NCBI RefSeq assembly: GCF_030766825.1
Contig: NZ_JASFDV010000070.1
Location: 1 to 36,067 of the forward strand
Origin: Nocardiopsis sp. CC223A
GTDB lineage: Bacteria; Actinomycetota; Actinomycetes; Streptosporangiales; Streptosporangiaceae
DNA length: 36,067 nucleotides
Direction of reading: 5' to 3'
Part shown: positions 26,347 through 32,274 of the stretch, piece by piece
Layout: the number at the start of each line of letters is the position of its first letter
Position numbering within the stretch: position 1 is the first letter of the stretch
The notes under the pieces: generated by a model
Database searches by the model: none
What the model was told of the DNA's origin: nothing
Seen by the model: the letters and a program-made list of their open reading frames with translations, nothing else
Translations under genes and position numbers: made by a program

Positions 26347-27766
26347 CCAGAACCGCGCTCTCCAGCCGCCCGGCCAGTTCCCGGGACCAGGCGTAGGGGG
26401 TGGCCGGGTCGCCCACCGCGCCGACGACCACCACCGGCGGGGCGTCGGGGGCGGTGAACCCGGTGGGCGGCCGTTCGGCGTGCTGCCAGTGCGCGCAGGG
26501 CAACTGCTCCCAGACGGTGTCGGCGCCGAACAGCGGGGACAGCTCCACGGCCCGCGCGGCCGCGTCCCGGTACTCGGTCACATCCGTGGGCGAGGCGTGG
26601 TCGGCGCAGGTGACGGCGGTGTAGGCGGCGCGCGGGTCGCCGTGGTCGCCACCGGTCCCGGGCCCCGCCTCCTCCCCGCCCAGGCCGCCGAACAGCTCCT
26701 CGTACAGGGCGAGGAGCTCCCCGCCCGACTCCCCCGGCTGCTCCCGGGTCAGGGCGGCGAACGCGTCGGCCAACAGGTCCCAGGCCCCCTCCCGGTACAG
26801 CGCGGCGGTGGCCATGAGCAGCAACAGCCCGCCGTCCACCGGGATGCCGTCGGCGGAGGCGGGGTCCCGGTCCAGCTTCTCGAAGAGTTCGCGGGCCACC
26901 GTGTCGGGGTCGGCCCCGGGTGTGAAGGGGCAGTCCGCCTCGGTCGCGGCGCAGTGGTCGACGAACCGCTCCCATGCGGCCTGGAACGCGGCGGCCTGGT
27001 CCAGCGCCGTCTCGACGGTGGAGGCGTCGGTGTCCACCGCGGCGTCCAGGACCAGGGCCCGGGTCCGCTCGGGGTACATGTGCGCGTACAGCGCGCCGAT
27101 GTGGGTGCCGTAGGAGTAGCCCACGTACGTCAGGGTGTCGTCGCCAAGCGCGTCGCGGACGATGTCCAGGTCGCGCACGACGTTGACGGTGCCGATCTCG
27201 GTCAGGGCCTCCTCCCCCGCCGTCTCGGTGCACGAACGCGCGTAACGCCGGGCGGTGTCGTCCAGAGGCTGTAGGTCGACCTCGGTGAGGTGGCGGGGGT
27301 GGGTGTCCGAGACCGCCTGCCGGGCGTCCTCCATGGCGTAGCGGTCGCCGCAGCTCAGCGCGCCGCTGGCGCCGACACCGCGCGGGTCGAAGGACACCAG
27401 GTCGAAGGACGCGCGGATCCGGTCGGAGAAGACGGTGTCGTGGAACATACCGGTGCCGGGGACGCCGGGACCGCCGGGGTTGACCACCAGGGACCCGATC
27501 GGCTCCTGGGGCGACCCGTCGGAGGGCGACCGGATCAGGGCCAGTTCGAGGGTCTCCCCGTCGGGGCGGTCGTGGTCGAGCGGGACGGTGACGGTCCCGC
27601 ACTCCAGGGGTGCCTCCCGGCCGGGGCAGTCGGCCCAGGCGATCTCCTGCCCGGCGTAGCGTTCGGGGACCTCCTCGGCGGTGGGCTCCGCGACGGGCGG
27701 CGGCAGGCAGGCGGCGAGCAGCAGTGCCGTCGCCGCGGCGGACCCCATGCGCACCGGCCGCACCAC
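26219..27766 (-). CDS. Secreted alpha/beta-hydrolase lipoprotein, TAP-like (tripeptidyl aminopeptidase type)
   Basis: A 515-residue exported hydrolase. From GTG 27766 the N-terminus is VVRPVRMGSAAATALLLAAC, a lipoprotein signal with the lipobox Cys at 20. A GGAG lies upstream; ATG 27748 would leave too short a signal. The catalytic triad is S218 in GYSYG, D453 in GAVGDPATP and H481 in GGGHTLYG, with the oxyanion segment NPGGPG at 96-101 and the FDPRGVGAS block at 127-135. Several Cys suggest disulfides outside the cell. The family (SlpD/E and TAP-like peptidases of Streptomyces) trims tripeptides from extracellular proteins; the true substrate here is unknown. It stands alone, behind a duplicated intergenic region. 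Confidence 0.93.
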   Translation of the reverse strand: MVRPVRMGSAAATALLLAACLPPPVAEPTAEEVPERYAGQEIAWADCPGREAPLECGTVTVPLDHDRPDGETLELALIRSPSDGSPQEPIGSLVVNPGGPGVPGTGMFHDTVFSDRIRASFDLVSFDPRGVGASGALSCGDRYAMEDARQAVSDTHPRHLTEVDLQPLDDTARRYARSCTETAGEEALTEIGTVNVVRDLDIVRDALGDDTLTYVGYSYGTHIGALYAHMYPERTRALVLDAAVDTDASTVETALDQAAAFQAAWERFVDHCAATEADCPFTPGADPDTVARELFEKLDRDPASADGIPVDGGLLLLMATAALYREGAWDLLADAFAALTREQPGESGGELLALYEELFGGLGGEEAGPGTGGDHGDPRAAYTAVTCADHASPTDVTEYRDAAARAVELSPLFGADTVWEQLPCAHWQHAERPPTGFTAPDAPPVVVVGAVGDPATPYAWSRELAGRLESAVLVTYEGGGHTLYGAGRVPCVEEAVDAYLIGGEVPPEGLICPES

Positions 27767-27832
27767 CGTCAGGGCTCCGTTCCCCGCCCGAATCTCGGCC
27801 GGTCCCCTCCCATCCTCCCTGTTCGGGGCGCA

Positions 27833-28157
27833 GGTTCCCAGACAGGACACGGCCCGGTCCCGCAGACCGCGCCACCGGTGCCCACGGCGGCACGAAGACA
27901 TGAACGACACCGGGCGCACCCGCCCCCGCGCGGCCCCCTCACAGGGAGCCGGCGTCGATGTCCCACAGGCCGGGCGGCACCGCAAGATCGGCGACCGGTT
28001 CCCGGACAGGACACGGCCCGGTCCCGCAGACCGCGCCGCCGGTGCCCGCGACGGCACGGGGACATGAACGGCACCGGGCGCACCCCCCGCACAACCCCCT
28101 CACAGGGAGCTGGCGTCGATGTCCCACAGGCCGGGCGGCACCGCGGGGTCGGCGACC
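27833..28157. repeat. Tandem ~162-bp duplication spanning the 3' end of the double-CARF gene
   Basis: Copy A (27833-27996) is followed immediately by copy B (27997-28157); they agree at roughly nine of ten positions with a few single-base gaps. Each copy contains the end of the double-CARF reading frame and about 100 bp of downstream DNA with an inverted CCGGTGCC...GGCACCGG pair (28039-28046 with 28070-28077 in copy B, imperfect in copy A) that may be a terminator. The gap 27767-28099 holds no gene otherwise. Confidence 0.9.
27939..27995 (-). pseudogene. Duplicated C-terminal remnant of the double-CARF gene
   Basis: Copy A of the tandem duplication encodes VADLAVPPGLWDIDAGSL followed by a stop. 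The real gene ends VADPAVPPGLWDIDASSL and a stop. Only these 18 codons were copied and they have no start, so it is a non-functional fragment. Confidence 0.85.
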
Positions 28158-30256
28158 ACCAGCACCGGCCGCTGCGGGTCGCCGAAGCCCCAGCCGTCCC
28201 CGCCGCCCTCCTCCGGCTCCTCGTGGGTGATCCAGGCGACCAGCTCGGCGGCCCGTCCCACGTCACCGCCCGGCCGGGTCAGCGCCATCACCTTCCCGGC
28301 CACGTCGCAGCGCAGGTTGAGGTGGCCGGTGGCCGCGGAGACGCTCTGCGCCCAGGCGCCCCGGCTCACCCTGCGGACCGCGCCCGAGCGGACGGGGCGG
28401 CTCCAGGTCGGAGCCGCCAGGCCCAGGGCCCGGTCGTCGAAGGTGAGCACCAGCGCCGGGCGCTCCCGGGCCGTGTCGGCGGCCGGCGGATCGGCCAGGG
28501 AGCGGTCGACCCACAATCCCACCGGGCCGCTCGCCGCGCGGACCAGGCGCTCGGCCGCGGCCGCCACCAGGGGGACGTCCACCTGCGCGGCGCCCTGCGG
28601 GCACACCGCGTCGGCCAGGGGGCCGGCCAGCGGCGCGTACCCGTCCAGGACCAGGGACCAGTCCACCACCGCCCGGCCCTGCACGGCGGCCCCGCCGTGG
28701 GTCAGGCACACCACTTTCCGATCGCGCACCACCTGGCAGGCGACGCACGCCCCCGAACGGCGGGCGGCCAGGGCCAGGCCCAGGCTCATCGCCTTGGTGC
28801 CGGTGGTGACGTCCACGACCACCGGTCGGCCGGGGTCCTCGGCACGCATCCCCGCGATCCAGGTGTGCGCGGCGTCGGCGACGGACCCGGCGCTGGAGCC
28901 GTCCACCGGGTCGGCGGCGAACCGGATGCGGTCGCGGTGCCCGGAGGCGCGCAGCCCGTCCGCGTCCGGTACCGGGGTGCCGGGGTGTTCGGCGGCGTAC
29001 AGGGCGCGCGCCGCCGCCTCGCGCACTCCCGCGCGCACCCCCTGGCGGGAGGAGAGCAGCAGCGCCCGCTCGGGCCGGTGGGCGTGCACGGCCGACAGCA
29101 GGCCCAGACGGCTACTGCCCAGCGCGGTGACCAGGATGGGGGCCGCCGAGGCCCCGGTCACCGCGCACACCGGGGCGGGCGTCGCCACGGGAGGCGCCAC
29201 CGGCCGCACCGCGGAGGGCACCACGGCCCGCGCCGCCGGCGCCGGGGCGGCCTGTCCGGGGAAGAACACCTTGCGCAGCGCCTCCGCATCGGTCAGGCGG
29301 GAGCGCAGGTCGTCCAGACTCCACACCTGCACCTGGGAGGAGCTCAGCGCCGGGCTGTGCGCGGCGATGCGCTCGCGCAGCCCGGGCACGGCGGGCCCGG
29401 TGTGCACGAACAGCACCTTGGCGACGTTGCCGAACACGCGCCGGGCCTTGGCGACGGTCCACCCGGCGCGGGCGACCACCTCCTCCGCTCCGCTCTTGAC
29501 CTCCACGCACAGCACCCGGTGCCGAAAGCGGACCAGGGCATCGAAGTCGGCGATGGAATCGGCCGGATGGCGCGGATCGGCGACCCGGCGCGGCCCCAGC
29601 ACCTCCACGCCTTCCCGGCCCCGGGTGATGCGCCGCAGGTGGCGCAGCACGTCGGCCTCGTTGACGACCCCGCGCACCTCCGTGGGGTGCAGGCCGGGGA
29701 AGGCCTCGCGCAGGGTGCGGGCGCCGCCGCGCAGGGCGGCGCGCACGGTGGCGGGATCGCGGTCGGAGAGCCAGCGGGCGCCGTGGACGCCGGCGAGGAC
29801 GCCCAGGTCGATACCGGCATCGGCGACCGGCAGCGGCGGTTCGCCGGGGTCGACGGGGCGCAGCAGGTCGGAGGCGGGGTCGAGGTAATGACAGCTGAAC
29901 GCCGTGGCCTCGGGACCGGCCGCGGCGCCGCCCCGGTACAGGGCGGCGGCCACGCTCATGACCTTGGTGCCGCCGGTGTAGTCGAGGTGGCGGGGTGCGG
30001 CGCCGTGGTCGCGGTGGATCCGCTCCAGGGCGGCGGTGACCCCGGCCGGGTCGTGCGGGTCGGGCCCCACCCCCTCCACCCGCACGGTGCGGTCGGGGGC
30101 GAGCCGGGCCAGGGCGGCGGCCGTACGTTCGGCCAGGGGTCGGGTGCCGTCGCTGCTCAGCAGGACGATCCGGTCGGCCGGCAGGGTGAGCGAGGACAGC
30201 AGTGCCGGGGTGGGGTTGCGGCCGACCAGAACGACGGCGACGCGGGGAGTGTCCAC
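28100..30256 (-). CDS. Double-CARF / PD-(D/E)XK nuclease, Can1-like CRISPR ancillary effector
   Basis: A 718-residue protein with four parts. (1) A CARF Rossmann domain at about 5-130, with the nucleotide-binding motif LDYTGGTKVMS at 91-101. (2) A PD-(D/E)XK nuclease domain at about 190-335, with candidate catalytic residues E200, D238 (IADFDALV), E252 and K254 (VEVKSG). (3) After a Pro/Ala linker (336-370), a second CARF domain at about 373-520, with VDVTTGTKAMS at 481-491. (4) A ~195-residue C-terminal region with no motif I recognise. Residues 1-335 alone resemble Card1/Can2; the whole resembles Can1, where one chain carries two CARF and two nuclease-like modules. Such enzymes are switched on by cyclic oligoadenylate from type III Cas10. 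GTG 30256 has AAGGA upstream; GTG 30271 lacks one. It lies downstream of a small conserved gene. Confidence 0.9.
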   Translation of the reverse strand: MDTPRVAVVLVGRNPTPALLSSLTLPADRIVLLSSDGTRPLAERTAAALARLAPDRTVRVEGVGPDPHDPAGVTAALERIHRDHGAAPRHLDYTGGTKVMSVAAALYRGGAAAGPEATAFSCHYLDPASDLLRPVDPGEPPLPVADAGIDLGVLAGVHGARWLSDRDPATVRAALRGGARTLREAFPGLHPTEVRGVVNEADVLRHLRRITRGREGVEVLGPRRVADPRHPADSIADFDALVRFRHRVLCVEVKSGAEEVVARAGWTVAKARRVFGNVAKVLFVHTGPAVPGLRERIAAHSPALSSSQVQVWSLDDLRSRLTDAEALRKVFFPGQAAPAPAARAVVPSAVRPVAPPVATPAPVCAVTGASAAPILVTALGSSRLGLLSAVHAHRPERALLLSSRQGVRAGVREAAARALYAAEHPGTPVPDADGLRASGHRDRIRFAADPVDGSSAGSVADAAHTWIAGMRAEDPGRPVVVDVTTGTKAMSLGLALAARRSGACVACQVVRDRKVVCLTHGGAAVQGRAVVDWSLVLDGYAPLAGPLADAVCPQGAAQVDVPLVAAAAERLVRAASGPVGLWVDRSLADPPAADTARERPALVLTFDDRALGLAAPTWSRPVRSGAVRRVSRGAWAQSVSAATGHLNLRCDVAGKVMALTRPGGDVGRAAELVAWITHEEPEEGGGDGWGFGDPQRPVLVVADPAVPPGLWDIDASSL

Positions 30257-30277
30257 GGCGTCCTTTTCCACGCGGGG

Positions 30278-30305
30278 GCGTTGTTCGTTTCGTGGGGGAC
30301 AACGC
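30278..30305. promoter_or_regulatory. Inverted repeat just upstream of the double-CARF gene
   Basis: GCGTTGT (30278-30284) and ACAACGC (30299-30305) form a perfect 7-bp inverted repeat with a 14-base spacer, between the small upstream gene and the nuclease start. It could be an operator or a leader hairpin limiting effector translation. I see no clear promoter here, although the local GC is lower. Confidence 0.4.
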
Positions 30306-30337
30306 TATCCCGTGGGTAAAGGTAATACTCGAACCCG

Positions 30338-30772
30338 TTACGTCCGTTTCGTCGTGCCGTCGATTCGGCCGACCCCTTTCCCCTTGGTCGGCACGCTCCT
30401 CTTGGCCGAAACGGGCGACTTCCGCGGCCGCCGCCCGCTGACCACGAACGATCGGCAGGCGGTGACCACGCCACTATGGTCCCTGACCAGGTCGGAGGGG
30501 ATCAGCAGGTCGTCACGCTCGGGATGGGCGAAGCCGACCACGGACGAGACGATGAGCCACACTCCCGGTTTCGGCTCGGGCAGATTGGCCCTGGTACGCC
30601 GTTCGGCGATCAGCGGCACCGGCCCCGGGCAGGTGGAGTCGTCCAGGTGCCCCACGGGAACCCGCTCGGCCTCGACCCTGGCGGGGTCGGCCGCCCCGGG
30701 CCAGGTGCCGATGACCTTCGCCTCATCGTCCACGACTGTCACCACATGCGGCGTCAGGTTGAGCACCGGCAT
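30338..30772 (-). CDS. Small conserved 'NLTPH' protein of unknown function
   Basis: A 144-residue protein starting MPVLNLTPHVVTVVDDEAKV, followed by a segment around RVEAERVPVGHL, then LPEPKPGVWLIVSSVVGFA at about 67-85, PERDDLLIPSDLVRDHSGVV, and a very basic tail (GRRPRKSPVSAKRSVPTKGK). I recall the opening 'LNLTPHxV' and the 'LPEPxxGxxLIVS...R.D...P..LVRD' pattern from small bacterial and phage proteins with no known function. ATG 30772 has a strong GGAGG. It lies 81 bp before the nuclease start on the same strand, so they probably form one transcript, and the protein may modulate the effector (inference). Confidence 0.75.
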   Translation of the reverse strand: MPVLNLTPHVVTVVDDEAKVIGTWPGAADPARVEAERVPVGHLDDSTCPGPVPLIAERRTRANLPEPKPGVWLIVSSVVGFAHPERDDLLIPSDLVRDHSGVVTACRSFVVSGRRPRKSPVSAKRSVPTKGKGVGRIDGTTKRT

Positions 30773-30980
30773 CCGGCGACCTCCGTTCCTCTCTCACAGC
30801 GCGTCCCCCACGGCCGCGCCCGCCCCTTCCGGGACTCACCGCAGTCTCTCGGACAGGGACGATCAAGCGCCGGGAACGACATGCCGCCGACTCCTCCGGG
30901 GCTCCAGTGGCCATTGATTCAGATGTCCGATTTATGGATTTCTATATTGTTTTATATGCCTTAGGGACCGGGGTCGATAA

Positions 30981-31009
30981 TTGACAGTTGGTCGCTTCAG
31001 TCCTAGTTT
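30981..31009 (+). promoter_or_regulatory. Strong sigma-70-type promoter of the Cys-rich gene
   Basis: A perfect -35 TTGACA (30981-30986), exactly 17 bases of spacer, and a -10 TAGTTT (31004-31009) predict a start near 31016 and a ~110-nt leader before GTG 31126. The 353-bp gap 30773-31125 holds no gene. Its 30905-30965 part is unusually AT-rich and includes TATAAA/TATAGA on the minus strand, probably the promoter of the divergent small gene. Confidence 0.75.
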
Positions 31010-31012
31010 GTT

Positions 31013-31045
31013 AGGTGGTCTCCCGTTGACTCGGGAGTGCCACCT
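31013..31045 (+). promoter_or_regulatory. Hairpin at the start of the transcript of the Cys-rich gene
   Basis: AGGTGG-t-CTCCCG (31013-31025), loop TTGACT, then CGGGAG-tg-CCACCT (31032-31045) form a 12-bp stem with a small internal bulge. It begins at or next to the predicted transcription start, so it would cap the 5' end of the mRNA. It could stabilise the RNA or, as DNA, be an operator overlapping the start site. Confidence 0.5.
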
Positions 31046-31125
31046 GAGGTCTCACGTACTCGCACACGCTTCTCCGGAGGGCTGGGGAAGCGACCCGGCC
31101 CCGGAACACCCGGGGAGAAGAGTTC

Positions 31126-32274
31126 GTGAGCACGCACCACTGCTCCGCCTGGGAGCTGTTCGGCTCCGCCGCCTTCCTGCGCGTCTTCACACGCGTCCTG
31201 GGGTGCGGGCCCTGCTCCGCGGACGGAACCGCACAGGGCTGCTCGGGCCACGCCGAGCAGTTCTGCGACTACGTCGACCTGTGCGCCGAGCACTGCCCGT
31301 GCCCGGACCACGGCGGCGACCCCGACGGTGTCATCGCCGTGCGCATGAAGCGTGCGGCACCCGTCGGGGAGGCGGTCGACCGGACCGCCGCGCACCGGCT
31401 GCGCGATGCCCTGGACGACGTGCGCCGCGACCGGTCGTACAAGAACCTGCGCCACGTCTACCCCCAGCCCACCGCCGACGGGCGGGTGCGCTGCGCGTTC
31501 TCCGAACGCCCCCGGCGCTGGGCCCAACGCCGCGACGTGGCCCGCCTGGCCACCGACGTGGTCGAGCAGGAGGCGCTGGCCATGCTCGTGCTCACCGCGG
31601 GCTGGGGCAACCCCGCAGCCGACCTGCCCGAGGACATCTCCCCCGGCGAGACCGTCTCCTTCACCGAGGACGGCAGCGCGGTGCCCGTCGCCGACCTGCA
31701 CGGCCGCGGCCTGGGCGGCCCCAAGGAGGCGCCGATGGTCTCCACCGCCACCGGCGACTACCTCCTGCGCAAGCTCGCCGAGCTGGCCGCCGGCCGCGAC
31801 GCCGACCCCGGGCGCACCCCCGACCAACGGCGCCGCCTCCTGCTGCGCCGCCTGCTGCCGGCCCTGAGCGGCGAGGACGTCGCCCGCAGGCTCACCGGGG
31901 TCCTGGGGCGTATGGCGGTGGACATGCCCACCCACTTCGCCCTGGTGCAGCAGGCCCGGGGCCGGGCCCGCAGCGCCCCCTACGCCCCCGTGCCGGACAC
32001 CCCGGTGGTCCGGGACGAGGCCGATCCCGAGCGCCGCGAAGTGCTCAGCGAGGAGGAGAAGATGTGGCTGGAGCGGACCGCTCTGGAGCTGTCCGCCCGC
32101 GCGCAGGAGCGGCGGGCCGCCCTGGAGGCCGACCCCCGGGGCACCCTGGACACCCTGCTGTGCGCGATCCTGGAGGAGGGGCGGGGCGTGCCCGACCGCT
32201 GGGCGGACGCCCAGGACGACCCGGACCGACGCGCCGACCTCATCGACGCGCTGACCGAGGTCATCACCGGCTGA
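31126..32274 (+). CDS. Cysteine-rich protein of unknown function beside the type III operon
   Basis: I do not recognise this 382-residue protein. The first ~62 residues carry eight cysteines and several His: C6, C27-x2-C30, C39, C47, C53, C57-x-C59 and H62, with H4, H5, H42 and H56. This looks like a metal-binding (zinc or Fe-S) module. The rest is mainly charged and helical, with no membrane segment: YKNLRHVYPQPTADGRVRC near 105-123, DYLLRKLAELAAGRD, a Leu-rich RRRLLLRRLLPALSGEDVARRL, and a coiled-coil-like LSEEEKMWLERTALELSARAQERRAALEAD. GTG 31126 has GGGGAGAAG upstream. It has its own promoter and leader hairpin, and its last 11 bases overlap the tail of the opposed RAMP gene. Confidence 0.75.
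   Translation: MSTHHCSAWELFGSAAFLRVFTRVLGCGPCSADGTAQGCSGHAEQFCDYVDLCAEHCPCPDHGGDPDGVIAVRMKRAAPVGEAVDRTAAHRLRDALDDVRRDRSYKNLRHVYPQPTADGRVRCAFSERPRRWAQRRDVARLATDVVEQEALAMLVLTAGWGNPAADLPEDISPGETVSFTEDGSAVPVADLHGRGLGGPKEAPMVSTATGDYLLRKLAELAAGRDADPGRTPDQRRRLLLRRLLPALSGEDVARRLTGVLGRMAVDMPTHFALVQQARGRARSAPYAPVPDTPVVRDEADPERREVLSEEEKMWLERTALELSARAQERRAALEADPRGTLDTLLCAILEEGRGVPDRWADAQDDPDRRADLIDALTEVITG

Noticed and set aside
27939..28127. A 62-codon minus-strand frame ending in the same residues as the CARF nuclease
   Set aside because: It is made of the duplicated gene tail plus intergenic sequence and is better explained as a fragment.
30922..30963. A 13-codon frame (MSDLWISILFYMP) in the AT-rich gap
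   Set aside because: Too short, with no ribosome-binding site, and it overlaps the likely divergent promoter region.
28100..32274. Possibility that the CARF/NLTPH/Cys-rich genes are a mobile element
   Set aside because: No transposase, integrase, tRNA target or terminal inverted repeats are visible; only a local tandem duplication and an AT-rich promoter patch.
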